A stretch of DNA of 64,000 nucleotides from Acetobacter estunensis (GCF_011516945.1 NZ_WOTH01000010.1:1-64000), one strand, 5' to 3'; positions 27,318 through 37,465 are shown, counted from the stretch's first letter. A program made the numbers and translations. Notes: a model not told the origin generated them from the letters alone.

Positions 27318-27818
27318 ATGAAAGATGTTTCTGTGCAGCAACGCTTGCCGTCCACGGAGAATGTGACCTCCCAGCACTTCCACGCGGGATGCAGCGCCCG
27401 CAACGGCGCTGGTGTGCTCATTTTCGGGCCTCCCGGCGCGGGCAAGTCCGACCTGCTCCTGCGTCTGCTCGGCCGCGGCCACGACCTTGTCGCCGATGAC
27501 CGCGTGGAACTGACGGATGGAGTGGCCTGCGCGTCCGAGCCTCTGCGCGGACTGATCGAGGTGCGCGGATGGGGCATTGTCCAACGCGCCTATCTGCCGG
27601 CCGTCCGCGCTGTCCTCGCGGTCCATCTGGTTCCAGCGGACACGCCCATTTCCCGCATGCCGGAAGAAAACGCGCGCTGCCCTCTCACGGACCTTCCGCT
27701 GTTGCGTCTGCATGGCCTGCACGTCTCCGCGCCCGAGCGGGTGGACATCGCGCTGGACTGCCTCACGGGCCGAGCCCTTCTCCTGCCGCAAGGCTGCATG
27801 CCGGGTGACGATGGCTGA
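27318..27818 (+). CDS. hprK: HPr kinase/phosphorylase, short alphaproteobacterial type
   Basis: 166 residues, the catalytic domain alone, as is normal in alphaproteobacteria; Gram-positive HprK is about twice as long. The Walker A motif GPPGAGKS covers residues 37-44, LVADDRVEL is the catalytic Asp/second motif, and [13 protein letters not shown] is the HprK signature. It phosphorylates or dephosphorylates the regulatory Ser of HPr, here Ser54 of the HPr gene two genes downstream. It opens the run hprK-rapZ-EIIA-HPr-EI. Confidence 0.92.
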   Translation: MKDVSVQQRLPSTENVTSQHFHAGCSARNGAGVLIFGPPGAGKSDLLLRLLGRGHDLVADDRVELTDGVACASEPLRGLIEVRGWGIVQRAYLPAVRAVLAVHLVPADTPISRMPEENARCPLTDLPLLRLHGLHVSAPERVDIALDCLTGRALLLPQGCMPGDDG

Positions 27819-28018
27819 ACGCGACAAAATGATGTCGGCACTATGGCAGCATCTGGTATGGGATGGGTTCGGACTCCACGTGGGCAGCCCTCCCGCCGGA
27901 CAGACGGTCCGGTGCAGCCGCCCTCTTTGGGGTTAAGCCGTCGGCACGGCGCTTTGCCTGCCATCTTTTTCACGGGGCTCTTCCGGCCCCCGCCACATCA
28001 GGGTGCCTGTCGGGTTTC

Positions 28019-29026
28019 ATGGTGACACCTCAGATTTCCGATGACACGCCATCTCGGCACATTCTCCTTGTCACCGGCCTCTCGGGGGCTGGAAAATCCT
28101 CCATTCTGAGGATTCTGGAGGATCTGGGGCACGAGGTGATCGACAACCCGCCGCTGGGGATGCTTGATGAGATCGTGGCGCGGGGAGACCGCCCCATCGC
28201 CATCGGCGTGGACTCGCGCACCCGTGGGTTCGATGCCTCCGCCGTGCTGGAAGCCGTCAGCCGCCTGCGCCTCAATCCGCATCTGCGCGCCGAACTGCTC
28301 TACGCCACCGCCGATGAGAGCACGTTGCTGCGCCGCTACACCGCCACGCGCCGCCGCCACCCACTCGCTCCCCATGGCAGCGTGACGGAAGGCATTGACG
28401 CCGAGATTGCGCTGACCGCCCGATTACGCACCTGTGCCGACGTGCTGCTCGACACCACCGACCTCTCCGCCCCGGAGTTGCGCCGGGTGATCGAGACCCG
28501 CTTCGGCACATGGCACAACGGACCCGATGAGGGGCTGACGCTGGTGCTCATGTCATTTGCTTTCCCCTCCGGTCTGCCACGCGAAGCCGACATGGTGTTC
28601 GATGCGCGCTTCCTGAGAAATCCCTATTACGACCCCGCACTCGCCCCATTGACCGGCCTTGAGGGCACCGTGGCCGAGCATGTGGAAACCGACCCGGACT
28701 ATCAGCCCTTCCTCAACCAGATCCTGAAAATGCTGCATCTGGTCGTCCCGCGCTTCGTGCAGGAAGGCAAAAAATACGCCACCGTCGCCATCGGCTGTTC
28801 CGGCGGACGCCATCGCTCCGTCACACTGGTGGAAGATCTGGCCCACCGTCTGGCCAACCCCTTGGGTGGACTGGAAGGCGAAGGCCCGATCGCCGTGGTG
28901 CATCGCGAGCTTGCCCGTCAGGCGCACGGCGCAAACGCCGCATGGCGCTGGGCACGCCGCCCCGCCGACAGCGACACGGACACGACCCGACAGGTCAGCC
29001 CGGTCGCGGCACAAGGAAACGCATGA
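28019..29026 (+). CDS. rapZ: RNase adapter / nucleotide-binding protein RapZ
   Basis: 335 residues from the ATG at 28019. P-loop GLSGAGKSS at 20-28, the FGxWHNGPDEGLTLVLMSFAFPSGLP centre (short parts only) and the C-terminal AIGCSGGRHRSVTLVE block typical of RapZ. In enterobacteria RapZ controls the glucosamine-6-phosphate synthase pathway through small RNAs; the alphaproteobacterial role is unclear. A 52-residue upstream extension of the frame has no family match. The last 40 residues are Ala/Arg-rich. The 200-base gap after hprK holds no clear gene. Confidence 0.93.
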   Translation: MVTPQISDDTPSRHILLVTGLSGAGKSSILRILEDLGHEVIDNPPLGMLDEIVARGDRPIAIGVDSRTRGFDASAVLEAVSRLRLNPHLRAELLYATADESTLLRRYTATRRRHPLAPHGSVTEGIDAEIALTARLRTCADVLLDTTDLSAPELRRVIETRFGTWHNGPDEGLTLVLMSFAFPSGLPREADMVFDARFLRNPYYDPALAPLTGLEGTVAEHVETDPDYQPFLNQILKMLHLVVPRFVQEGKKYATVAIGCSGGRHRSVTLVEDLAHRLANPLGGLEGEGPIAVVHRELARQAHGANAAWRWARRPADSDTDTTRQVSPVAAQGNA

Positions 29027-29027
29027 C

Positions 29028-29540
29028 ATGATAGGCATTGTCCTGGTCACGCAGGGCGCGCTCGGGGAAGCCCTGCGCGAAACCATGGAACACGTCGTCG
29101 GCCCTCAGCACCGGCTCGCCACCGTTGCCGTCGGCGCGCACGACGATCTGTGCGCCCGTCGCCGGGAACTGGAACAGCGTGTGGCCGAAGTGGACGGCGG
29201 CGATGGCGTGATGCTGGTGACGGACATGTTCGGCAGCACACCCGCCAATCTGGCCGTCGCCATGACGCGCCCCGGCGAGATCGAAGTGCTGGGCGGCGCC
29301 AATTTGCCCATGCTGGTCAAGCTGGCCCAGCTCCGAGAAGACCACACGCTGGCGGAATGCACGCTGCTGGCCGAGCAGGCCGCGCACAAATACATCAACT
29401 GCGCCTCCCAGCTTCCCGCCCGCTGCCTTGAGGGCGCGCGCCGCTGCGCTGAGGAAGCGGCTTCAGGCCATGAAATCACACCCGTGCCACCGCGCCTTTC
29501 GGTCGCCCTGCCCGCGCTTGAAACGTGCAAGGGCCTGTAA
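29028..29540 (+). CDS. Mannose-type PTS EIIA, phospho-His replaced by Gln
   Basis: 170 residues. The fold is the EIIA-Man/ManX class: IGIVLVTQG at the N-terminus, MEHVVGPQ, GVMLVTDMFGSTPANLA and EIEVLGGANLPMLVKL. In the family the residue two before the Gly of the first motif is the His that receives phosphate from HPr (VTHG); here it is Gln9 (codon CAG). It lies in the usual slot between rapZ and HPr, starting one base after the rapZ stop and overlapping the HPr start (TAATG). The last 30 residues are an unusual extension. With the His absent, phosphotransfer by the normal route looks impossible, so a binding or signalling role is more likely. Confidence 0.88.
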   Translation: MIGIVLVTQGALGEALRETMEHVVGPQHRLATVAVGAHDDLCARRRELEQRVAEVDGGDGVMLVTDMFGSTPANLAVAMTRPGEIEVLGGANLPMLVKLAQLREDHTLAECTLLAEQAAHKYINCASQLPARCLEGARRCAEEAASGHEITPVPPRLSVALPALETCKGL

Positions 29541-29845
29541 TGGACGGCTCGCACGGCACGGCCCCGCTCACCCGCACTCTCACCATCGTCAACGCCAAGG
29601 GGTTGCACGCCCGGGCCTCGGCCAAGTTCGTGACCGAAGCCGAGAAGTGGAACGCCGACATCACCGTGGAACATGGTGGCGAAAGCGTGCCCGCCTGTTC
29701 CATCATGGGGCTGATGATGCTCGGCGCGGGGCATGGCGCCGATCTGACGCTTCACGCCACCGGTCCGCAGGCCGCGCAGGCGCTCGACGCGCTTGCGGCC
29801 CTCGTGAGCAGTGGCTTTGGGGAAGACGGACAGACTGCGGCGTAA
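29540..29845 (+). CDS. ptsH: Phosphocarrier protein HPr
   Basis: 101 residues. The catalytic His23 lies in GLHARASAKF and the regulatory Ser54 in ACSIMGLMML, the site HprK acts on. HPr carries phosphate from EI to EIIA proteins. It overlaps the EIIA stop by one base and is followed 21 bases on by ptsI. No EIIB/EIIC permease is in the window, which fits a regulatory, non-transporting PTS. Confidence 0.95.
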   Translation: MDGSHGTAPLTRTLTIVNAKGLHARASAKFVTEAEKWNADITVEHGGESVPACSIMGLMMLGAGHGADLTLHATGPQAAQALDALAALVSSGFGEDGQTAA

Positions 29846-29866
29846 GGCACGCGACCAGAGGACCAT

Positions 29867-31702
29867 ATGATCGAGCGGACACGGACGGACGGGCGACAGC
29901 ATTCCACCACTGAGGAAGCGACAGACCCGCACCTGACGAAAGGCCAGCCCATCGGCCCCGGGGTAGCCATCGGTCCGGCCTATATCGTCCGTGACGATCC
30001 CTCCCCCGAGCCGGAAATCCTCCGCAGCGAGCACACACCCGCGCAGGAAGCCGAGCGCTTTACCGAGGCCGTGAACCGCTCCATCGGGCAACTCGTCACC
30101 CTGCGCCGCCGCATCGAACGACTGCCCGAGGAAAGTCAGGTCGAAATCGGCCCGTTGCTGGAGGTCTATCGCCGGATGCTCGGCCCCTCGCGCCTCCAGC
30201 GCGAGGTCATGCGGCATATCGAGGACGGACTGACGGCGGAAGCCGCCGTTCATATCAGCACCGACGCCCTGCGCGAGCAGATGCTCGCCATGCTCGAAGG
30301 ACAGGAATCCGGCACGGACGAGGCCGCCGCCCTGCGCCGCCGCGCCGATGAGATCCGCGAGATCGGCCGTCGCCTGATCCGTAACCTCCTGCGCCGCGCC
30401 TATGTCTCGCTCTCCAAGGTGCCGGCGGGCTCCATCCTTATCAGCCGCACGCTCCAGCCCGCCGACGCCGCGCTGATCGACCCGTCGCGCATTGCCGCCG
30501 TGGTGACGGAGGATGGCGGCACCACCGGGCATTCCGCCATCATGCTGCGGGCATTGGGTATCCCCTCCGTCATGGGCGCGGAGGACATTCTCGACGGGCT
30601 GGAAACTGGCGCGACGCTGGTGGTGGACGGCAATGAAGGCACCGTCCGCATCATGCCCACGCCGACCGAACTGCGCCGCGCGCGGCGGCAGGTTACGGCC
30701 TATGCCCGCAAGCGGCAGGAACTGGGGCGGCTGCGACGTCTGACGTCACGTATGGCCAGCGGGGAGAAAATCTCGCTTCAGGCCAATATGGAACTGCCCG
30801 CCGAACTGCCGCTGGTCGCACAATCGGGTGCGGCGGGCATCGGACTGCTGCGCACCGAGTTCCTGTTCCTCAACGCCGAGACCCTGCCAGACGAAGACAC
30901 ACAGTTCGACATCTACGCCTCCGTCGTCTCCGCCATGGGCGCCGACCCGACAACCATCCGCGTGCTGGACTGGGGCGGCGAAAAGCCAAGCGAGGCGCTG
31001 GCCCGCATGAATGGCAATGGCGAGGAACCGGAGGAAAACCCGGCGCTCGGCTTGCGCGGGCTGCGGCTGCTGCTGGAACACCCGCACCTGCTGGAAACGC
31101 AGTTCTCCGCCATTCTTCGCGCCGCCGCCAAGGGGCCGGTGCGCGTGCTGCTGCCCATGGTCACCGTAGCGTCGGAGGTGATCGCCGCCCGCGAGATTTA
31201 TGAACGCGTGGCGCGGCGGCTCAAACGCAAAGGGGTGGAGACGGGCGATGCGCTGCCGCCACTGGGTATCATGATCGAGACGCCCGCCGCCGCCCTGACT
31301 GCGGGCGCGCTGGCGCAGCATGCGGATTTTCTGGCACTCGGCACCAACGATCTGACCATGTACACTACCGCCGCCGACCGCTCTTCCGCCGAGGTGGCGG
31401 CTCTGTGTGACCCACTGCACCCCGCCGTGCTGCGGATGATGGCCGAGACCATCACCGCCGGATTGGTGGAGCGGCGTCCAGTCTCGATCTGCGGCGAAAT
31501 GGCGGGCGATCCGAAGATGACGCCGCTGTTGATCGGCATGGGTTGCCGCGCGTTTTCCATGACGCCTTCCGCCGTGCCGCGTGTGAAACAGGTGGTGCGC
31601 GCTATGCGGCATGAGGACTGCCGCCAGTTGGCGCGGCGCGTGCTGGCGGAGACGGATGTGGGGGTTATTCGGGAGATGTTGGAAGAATTTAGCGAAAAAT
31701 AA
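29867..31702 (+). CDS. ptsI: PTS enzyme I (PEP-protein phosphotransferase)
   Basis: 611 residues, longer at the N-terminus than enterobacterial EI (about 575) and without a GAF domain, so it is PtsI rather than PtsP. It takes phosphate from PEP and passes it to HPr. The phospho-His is His222 in EDGGTTGHSAIML, and the PEP-binding C-terminal domain keeps GLLRTEFLFL, LALGTNDLTMYT and the catalytic Cys in SICGEMAGDP. The start at 29867 has no strong ribosome site; an inner start near LTKGQPIGPG is possible. It closes the operon and is followed by a hairpin. Confidence 0.95.
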   Translation: MIERTRTDGRQHSTTEEATDPHLTKGQPIGPGVAIGPAYIVRDDPSPEPEILRSEHTPAQEAERFTEAVNRSIGQLVTLRRRIERLPEESQVEIGPLLEVYRRMLGPSRLQREVMRHIEDGLTAEAAVHISTDALREQMLAMLEGQESGTDEAAALRRRADEIREIGRRLIRNLLRRAYVSLSKVPAGSILISRTLQPADAALIDPSRIAAVVTEDGGTTGHSAIMLRALGIPSVMGAEDILDGLETGATLVVDGNEGTVRIMPTPTELRRARRQVTAYARKRQELGRLRRLTSRMASGEKISLQANMELPAELPLVAQSGAAGIGLLRTEFLFLNAETLPDEDTQFDIYASVVSAMGADPTTIRVLDWGGEKPSEALARMNGNGEEPEENPALGLRGLRLLLEHPHLLETQFSAILRAAAKGPVRVLLPMVTVASEVIAAREIYERVARRLKRKGVETGDALPPLGIMIETPAAALTAGALAQHADFLALGTNDLTMYTTAADRSSAEVAALCDPLHPAVLRMMAETITAGLVERRPVSICGEMAGDPKMTPLLIGMGCRAFSMTPSAVPRVKQVVRAMRHEDCRQLARRVLAETDVGVIREMLEEFSEK

Positions 31703-31726
31703 TCAAGTAATATGTTCAATAGATAT

Positions 31727-31752
31727 GGGGCGACAAAGTCGTCGCCCCGCTT
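31727..31752 (+). terminator. Terminator-like hairpin after ptsI
   Basis: An 8-bp GC-rich stem (GGGGCGAC with GTCGCCCC) and 6-base loop lies 25 bases after the ptsI stop and just before the end of the convergent ilvD. It is followed on the plus strand by GCTTTCC, a weak T-tract. It probably ends the PTS operon. Confidence 0.6.
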
Positions 31753-31755
31753 TCC

Positions 31756-33618
31756 TCATCGCGCCACACGTCGCACAATCTGCCCCAGATCCCGCACAGC
31801 ACCCCGCGCCGCGCTCGTCGTCAGCGCGGCGTAGGCCTGCAACGCCGTGGACACCACGCGATCCCGCGCGGGTTTCCATGCCGCATCACCCAGATCGTCC
31901 ATACGGACGCGACGGGCCGACATTTCAGAATCCGCCACTGCCGTTTTCAGTACGCGGTTGGGAATGTCGATCTCGATGATGTCGCCATCCTGAATCAGCC
32001 CGATTGCGCCGCCCTCCGCTGCTTCCGGTGAGATATGGCCGATCGACAGACCCGAGCTTCCGCCCGAGAAGCGTCCATCCGTGATCAGCGCACAGGACTC
32101 CGCCAACCCCTTCGATTTGAGGTAGCTGGTGGGATACAGCATCTCCTGCATGCCCGGCCCACCCTTCGGTCCTTCGTAGCGGATCACCACCACGTCACCG
32201 GCCTTGATGCGATCACCAAGAATGGCGGACACGGCAGCGTCCTGACTCTCGAACACGCGCGCGGGGCCGGAGAAGGTCAGCAGCCCCTCCGCCACACCCG
32301 CCGTTTTCACGATGGCGCCGTCTTCGGCAATGTTGCCGTACAGCACGGCCAGACCGCCTTCCTTGCTGAAAGCGTGGTCGCCCTTGCGGATGGCGCCTTT
32401 CTCGCGGTCGAGGTCCAGCTCCTTGTAGCGGCTGGCCTGCGAGAACGCTTGCGTCGTCCGCACACCACCGGGAGCTGCGCGGTAGAATGTTCTGGCCTCA
32501 TCCGTGGCGGTCTCACCCACGATGTCCCACTGCGCGAGCGCGTCATGCAGCGTGGCCGCGTGGACCATCGGCACGTCACGGTGCAGCAGGTTCATGCGGT
32601 CCAGTTCGCCAAGGATGGCCTGCACACCGCCCGCACGGTGGACGTTTTCCATGTGCACATCGGCCTTGGACGGAGCGACCTTGCACAGGTTCGGCACGCG
32701 GCGCGACAGACGATCAATGTCCGCCATGGTGAACGGCACTTCGCCTTCATGGGCCGCAGCCAGAAGGTGAAGCACGGTGTTGGTGGAACCACCCATGGCG
32801 ATGTCCACGGTCATGGCGTTCTCGAACGCCTCGAACGTGGCGATGGAACGCGGCAGGACGCGGCTGTCTCCACCCTCGTAATAACGCTTGGCCAGATCCA
32901 CAATCAGGCGACCGGCCTTGAGAAACAGTTCGCGCCGGTCCGCGTGGGTGGCGACAAGGCTGCCATTGCCCGGCAGCGACAGGCCCAGCGCTTCGGTCAG
33001 GCAGTTCATGGAGTTGGCGGTGAACATGCCCGAGCAGGAGCCGCAGGTCGGGCAGGCCGAGCGCTCGATGGTGTCGGACTCGTCCTGCGTGACATTGGGG
33101 TTGGCGGCCGCGACCATGGACGTGACGAGATCGACGGCCTTGTCGATTTCGCCCTCTTTCACATGACCGGCCTCCATCGGGCCGCCGGAGACGAACACGA
33201 CAGGGATGTTCAGCCGCATGGCCGCCATCAGCATGCCGGGCGTGATCTTGTCGCAGTTGCTGATGCACACTAGCGCGTCAGCCGCGTGGGCGTTGACCAT
33301 GTATTCCACAGCGTCCGCGATCAGCTCGCGCGAAGGCAGGCTGTAGAGCATCCCGCCATGGCCCATGGCGATGCCGTCATCGACCGCGATGGTGTTGAAC
33401 TCGCGCCCGATGCCGCCGGCCTCCTCGATCGCACCGCACACGAGCTGGCCCAGATCCTTGAGGTGGACATGGCCCGGCACGAACTGGGTGAAGGAATTGG
33501 CCACAGCGATAATGGGCTTGCCGAAATCGCCGTCCTTCATGCCCGTCGCACGCCACAGGCTACGGGCGCCGGCCATGTTGCGGCCATGGGTGGTGGTGCG
33601 GGAGCGGTAGGCGGGCAT
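31756..33618 (-). CDS. ilvD: Dihydroxy-acid dehydratase
   Basis: 620 residues, near the E. coli length. The penultimate enzyme of valine and isoleucine synthesis, dehydrating 2,3-dihydroxy acids to 2-keto acids with an Fe-S cluster. Cluster motifs include [13 protein letters not shown] and [16 protein letters not shown]. The start MPAYRSRTT matches the family; the frame extends 16 codons further upstream without support. Convergent with the PTS operon; no leader peptide or attenuator was seen. Confidence 0.97.
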   Translation of the reverse strand: MPAYRSRTTTHGRNMAGARSLWRATGMKDGDFGKPIIAVANSFTQFVPGHVHLKDLGQLVCGAIEEAGGIGREFNTIAVDDGIAMGHGGMLYSLPSRELIADAVEYMVNAHAADALVCISNCDKITPGMLMAAMRLNIPVVFVSGGPMEAGHVKEGEIDKAVDLVTSMVAAANPNVTQDESDTIERSACPTCGSCSGMFTANSMNCLTEALGLSLPGNGSLVATHADRRELFLKAGRLIVDLAKRYYEGGDSRVLPRSIATFEAFENAMTVDIAMGGSTNTVLHLLAAAHEGEVPFTMADIDRLSRRVPNLCKVAPSKADVHMENVHRAGGVQAILGELDRMNLLHRDVPMVHAATLHDALAQWDIVGETATDEARTFYRAAPGGVRTTQAFSQASRYKELDLDREKGAIRKGDHAFSKEGGLAVLYGNIAEDGAIVKTAGVAEGLLTFSGPARVFESQDAAVSAILGDRIKAGDVVVIRYEGPKGGPGMQEMLYPTSYLKSKGLAESCALITDGRFSGGSSGLSIGHISPEAAEGGAIGLIQDGDIIEIDIPNRVLKTAVADSEMSARRVRMDDLGDAAWKPARDRVVSTALQAYAALTTSAARGAVRDLGQIVRRVAR

Positions 33619-33795
33619 GTCTCGTGTTCTTTCGCTCTGGACGTGATGGCCTTGGCGTGCGGCCACGTTTCATATGGGGGCTATAGCCGGAAAAACAGCA
33701 GGCGTCAGCCTCGCGCGCTCACCCAATAAGGCACGGACACGCAGCACCGTTTGACAGCATGGCACAAACTCAGGGCCGTGCCGGGAAGGCCGGCG

Positions 33796-34965
33796 TCAAC
33801 CGGCCGCGTGCCAGTTGCCGTCCTTCTTATAGGCCATGTCCATGTCCGCAATGATGCTGTCGAACTCGGGCGACCGCAGCACCATGACGCTACGTTCAAA
33901 GGGCTGACCCGTGCTGAACGCCGTGTGGAGCTTGCGGTTCAGGGCGCGATTGAACACGCCCGGACCGGTTTTGTAGGCGATGTAGAGATCCTTGAAGAGG
34001 TAGCTGTTGCGGTAGAGCGACAGCATGCAGTCCGCCAGAATCGGGCTGTTGCGGCGGCTGCCGAAGAAATCGTTGTGAACGTAGTAATTGTCGGTCACGA
34101 AGAAGACGTGAGAGGGCTTTTTCACCGCGAGCGCTTCCAGCTCTTCGGGCGCGGTGATGCGAATGTCCGCGTCCAGCCACCAGCCCCCCAGTTCCTGAAT
34201 GACATGCACACGCAGGAAATCGGCCGCTTCCGCCGGGTGGCGGGCATTCAGAAACAGATCCTGCGCCTCCCGCCCGTAGCGCTCATAGAGCCACTGGGCG
34301 GCATCGTCGCGGTCGAACATACGGACATCGAAGGCTTCCAGTTCCTCGCGATGATAGGCGAGATTCTGTTCGACTTCCTCGGGGCGGTTGCTGTCCCAGT
34401 ACATGTAAATGGAAGGGGGAATGGTCTGCTCTTCGGGAGGACGCGCCGGCATTTTCGGCTCGGGCAGAACGGAGAGCGCCGTCTCCAGATAAAGCACGTC
34501 CACTTCCTCACCCGTGTGGAAGGCTTCGAAGCAGTTGCCCATGCGCTCCAGTCCGCCCTTGGGGTCGTGCTGTCGCCACGCGACCATGATGCCGCAGATG
34601 TAGTCATGAATGGGTTTGGACAACCGCTCAAGTTGCTCAAGCTCATCGTCGGGCGGGGTCAGACCGGCCTTGAGCATGCACAGCAGGCGCGCCTGAAGCA
34701 ACGAGGACGCCAGCGGATACTCGCGCGGATGTTTGGAATGGAGGTTGAAGGCAAGGCCATAAAAATAGGCCGCTTCCCGCACCAGCTTGTGCATATGCAG
34801 GATATTGGCCAGCGCAAAAGCATGTTCGACAGTCGCCGCGCCATGCTTGTGGTAATAATTCATGGCCTGATGATCGTGCGCGAAATCCTCCAACGTGAAG
34901 TCGGAAGTCTTTTCCATTGGAAGCGTCAGGTAAGTCGCTTCGGTTTCCGCTGTATCAACCACCAT
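33796..34965 (-). CDS. DXD-containing glycosyltransferase (GT32-like)
   Basis: 389 residues, soluble. Residues 30-165 are helical and may form repeats. The catalytic part starts at about 180: IPPSIYMYWDS, then HPAEAADFLRVHVIQELGG, then WWLDADIRI carrying the metal-binding DXD. This is the pattern of capsular or mannosyl-type sugar transferases (GT32). The acceptor is unknown and there are no polysaccharide genes next to it; it lies between ilvD and purF, apparently alone. The gap downstream of its stop is ordinary; the 187 bases between it and purF hold an imperfect inverted repeat (35106-35139). Confidence 0.75.
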   Translation of the reverse strand: MVVDTAETEATYLTLPMEKTSDFTLEDFAHDHQAMNYYHKHGAATVEHAFALANILHMHKLVREAAYFYGLAFNLHSKHPREYPLASSLLQARLLCMLKAGLTPPDDELEQLERLSKPIHDYICGIMVAWRQHDPKGGLERMGNCFEAFHTGEEVDVLYLETALSVLPEPKMPARPPEEQTIPPSIYMYWDSNRPEEVEQNLAYHREELEAFDVRMFDRDDAAQWLYERYGREAQDLFLNARHPAEAADFLRVHVIQELGGWWLDADIRITAPEELEALAVKKPSHVFFVTDNYYVHNDFFGSRRNSPILADCMLSLYRNSYLFKDLYIAYKTGPGVFNRALNRKLHTAFSTGQPFERSVMVLRSPEFDSIIADMDMAYKKDGNWHAAG

Positions 34966-35152
34966 GATCCGATCTTTTTCAGCCCGTCCGGCCCCGAAAC
35001 CTCAGCAGACGGGCAATGAGACAAACCCCTGCGATATCGGACATTCTTTCCGCAGCGTCCAGACCCTGCACACCCATGCTGTCATGCTCACCTGAAAGGA
35101 TGAATTTTTCCGTACGTCCTCCATGCGACGCACGGAAAATCCATGTTCCGGT

Positions 35153-36610
35153 TCAGGCGGTACCCACGCCGCACTCGGCATCATGGTCCACCAGCTTGAT
35201 GGGATAATCCCCGGTGAAGCAGGCATCGCAATAACGGCTGCGCGTCGCGTCACGCTTTTCATGCCCAAGGGCACGATAGAGGCCATCGAAGGAGATGAAC
35301 GCCAAACTGTCCACACCCAGAAGTTCCGCCATCTTGGGCAGGTCGTGCTGGGCGGCAAGCAGCTTGGAGCGCTCGGGCGTGTCGATGCCATAGAAACAGG
35401 AATGTTTCGTGGGCGGCGAGGAAATGCGCAGATGCACCTCGGCAGCGCCCGCGGCACGCACCATGTCCACGATCTTGCGCGAGGTCGTGCCGCGCACGAT
35501 GGAATCGTCCACGAGAATGACGCGCTTGCCCTCCAGCACCGGCTTGTTGGGCGAATGTTTCATCCGCACGCCAAGGTTACGGATCTGATCCGTGGGCTCG
35601 ATGAAGGTGCGACCGACATAGTGGTTGCGGATGATGCCCAACTCGAAGGGAATGCCGCTTTCCTGCGAATAGCCCATGGCGGATGGCACGCCGGAATCCG
35701 GCACCGGCACCACCACATCGGCTTCCACCGCGCTTTCGCGCGCCAGTTCCACGCCGATCTGCTTGCGTGCGTCATAGACGGCCACGCCATCCAGAACCGA
35801 GTCGGGACGGGCGAAATAGATGTATTCGAACACACAGAACCGCGGACGCTCGGGAGCGAACGGACGTACCGAGCGCACGCCGCTCTTGTCGATGATGACG
35901 ACTTCACCCGGCTCCACGTCGCGCACGAACTCCGCGCCCACGATGTCGAGTCCGCAACTCTCCGAAGACAGCACCCAGCCCGTCGCGTCATCCGTTGCGC
36001 CCGGCAGGCGGCCCAACACCAGCGGACGGACGCCCAGCGGGTCGCGCACACCCATCACGCAGTCGCGCGACATCACCACCAGCGAATACGCGCCCTGCAC
36101 CTGCTTGAGCGCGTCGATCAGGCGGTCCTCCACCGTCGCGTAGAGCGAGATGGCGATCAGGTGGATGAACACTTCCGTGTCCGTGGTGGATTGAAACAGG
36201 CAGCCGCGACGGATCAGAGCGCGGCGAATGGCGTGGGCGTTGGTCAGGTTACCATTATGCGCGACCGCCAAACCGCCGAACTCGAACTCCGCGAACAAAG
36301 GCTGCACATTGCGCAGCAGCGTGTCGCCCGTGGTGGAGTAGCGGTTGTGCCCCACAGCACAGCTTCCCGGCAGCGCCGCCATGACGCGCGGATCGTGGAA
36401 CACGTCGCCCACCAGTCCAAGGCCGCGATGCGAAGAGAATTTGTGGCCGTCATAACTGACGATGCCCGATGCCTCCTGTCCACGGTGCTGGAGCGCATGC
36501 AGGCCGAGCGCCGTGATGGCGGCGGCGTCAGCGACATTCCACACTCCGAAGACGGCGCATTCCTCCTGGAACTTGTCATTCTCAGGGAACAGGGAAAGCC
36601 TTACGGACAT
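35153..36610 (-). CDS. purF: Amidophosphoribosyltransferase
   Basis: 485 residues from the ATG at 36610. First committed step of purine synthesis: PRPP and glutamine to phosphoribosylamine. The nucleophile Cys follows a short propeptide (EECAVFGV), and the PRPP loop is VILVDDSIVRGTTS. Cys residues in RFCVFEYIYF, HSCFYGID and YCDACF match the Fe-S cluster ligands of the Bacillus-type enzyme, which needs propeptide removal; E. coli PurF lacks these. Longer upstream frames overlap cvpA and are not supported. It sits 61 bases after cvpA, as in other proteobacteria. Confidence 0.96.
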   Translation of the reverse strand: MSVRLSLFPENDKFQEECAVFGVWNVADAAAITALGLHALQHRGQEASGIVSYDGHKFSSHRGLGLVGDVFHDPRVMAALPGSCAVGHNRYSTTGDTLLRNVQPLFAEFEFGGLAVAHNGNLTNAHAIRRALIRRGCLFQSTTDTEVFIHLIAISLYATVEDRLIDALKQVQGAYSLVVMSRDCVMGVRDPLGVRPLVLGRLPGATDDATGWVLSSESCGLDIVGAEFVRDVEPGEVVIIDKSGVRSVRPFAPERPRFCVFEYIYFARPDSVLDGVAVYDARKQIGVELARESAVEADVVVPVPDSGVPSAMGYSQESGIPFELGIIRNHYVGRTFIEPTDQIRNLGVRMKHSPNKPVLEGKRVILVDDSIVRGTTSRKIVDMVRAAGAAEVHLRISSPPTKHSCFYGIDTPERSKLLAAQHDLPKMAELLGVDSLAFISFDGLYRALGHEKRDATRSRYCDACFTGDYPIKLVDHDAECGVGTA

Positions 36611-36671
36611 TCGATCTTCATCCTTCTCCCCCCGCGTCTCCTCCGGACGGGTCGGCCTCAACGTGCAGGGG

Positions 36672-37337
36672 TCAATCAGGGTCAGCATTGCCGGGCGCTT
36701 CCGGCTTGCGGAGGTCATGACGCGGGCGGTCGCCCTGCGCAAGGCCCGTCGGAGCAAATCTCGACATCCAAGGGGCAATATAGGGTGCAGCCGACGCGAT
36801 TCCACCCATCGGCCGCGTTTCATCGGAGAAGGATGAGGTTTTCGCCACACTGGAAAGCACCCATCCACTGGCGATGTACAACGCCACGATGAGCGCGCCC
36901 CCCTTCACCAGTCCGAACACGCCACCCAATAGCCGGTCCACGCCCGCCAGCGGGGAGGCAAGAATGAGCCGCGCCACCCACGACGACGCCAGCGCCCATC
37001 CCAGAAGCACAGCGAGGAACACCACGCCGAACGCCACGCTCTCCGCAAGTTCCGCCGGCTGCACGGTGGGAATGGCCCATTGCCGGGCCGCATGGTGCCA
37101 CGCCAGCGCTGCCAGCAGGGCCGCCACCCAGCCGCCCAATCCCAGCACGGCGCGCGACAGCCCCTTGCGCAGCCCGAGCAGTAGCGAGACCACGAGCACG
37201 ACTTCCACCACCACGGCGGGCGCACCCAACGGATTGACGGCGACAGCGTGAGCCGCAGCGTTTGCGGCCCCGCCGATCGTGGCCCAATCGGGCACGTACT
37301 GCACCGCTGTATGGGCATACCAATCGGACGCGGACAT
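36672..37337 (-). CDS. cvpA: CvpA family membrane protein
   Basis: 221 residues with four or five hydrophobic segments between about residues 35 and 165 (VVVEVVLVVSLLLGLRKG, GGWVAALLAALAW, FGVVFLAVLLGWAL, GVFGLVKGGALIVALYIAS). CvpA is an inner-membrane protein linked to colicin V production and envelope homeostasis; its position ahead of purF is conserved. The last 50 residues are polar. Both genes are likely one transcript. Confidence 0.9.
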   Translation of the reverse strand: MSASDWYAHTAVQYVPDWATIGGAANAAAHAVAVNPLGAPAVVVEVVLVVSLLLGLRKGLSRAVLGLGGWVAALLAALAWHHAARQWAIPTVQPAELAESVAFGVVFLAVLLGWALASSWVARLILASPLAGVDRLLGGVFGLVKGGALIVALYIASGWVLSSVAKTSSFSDETRPMGGIASAAPYIAPWMSRFAPTGLAQGDRPRHDLRKPEAPGNADPD

Positions 37338-37465
37338 CAGCGCGTTGCCGCCTCTGCGTCCGCAGCGCCGGAATAGGACTTAGGAAAAAGGAAACGCTCA
37401 GCCGCCTGCATCGGGAGGCTTATGCCACTGCGGATTGCTGGCTGTCACCGTCGAAGAGAGGGCAA

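Noticed and set aside
27808-27935. Short ORF (about 41 codons) between hprK and rapZ
   Set aside because: Overlaps the hprK end, no ribosome site of note, no motif; treated as intergenic.
35106-35139. TTTTCCGT/ACGGAAAA inverted repeat after purF
   Set aside because: The 18-base loop and missing T-run make it a weak terminator; retained only as a note under the neighbouring glycosyltransferase.
35123-36892. A 589-codon plus-strand frame opposite purF
   Set aside because: Shadow of purF; no family features.
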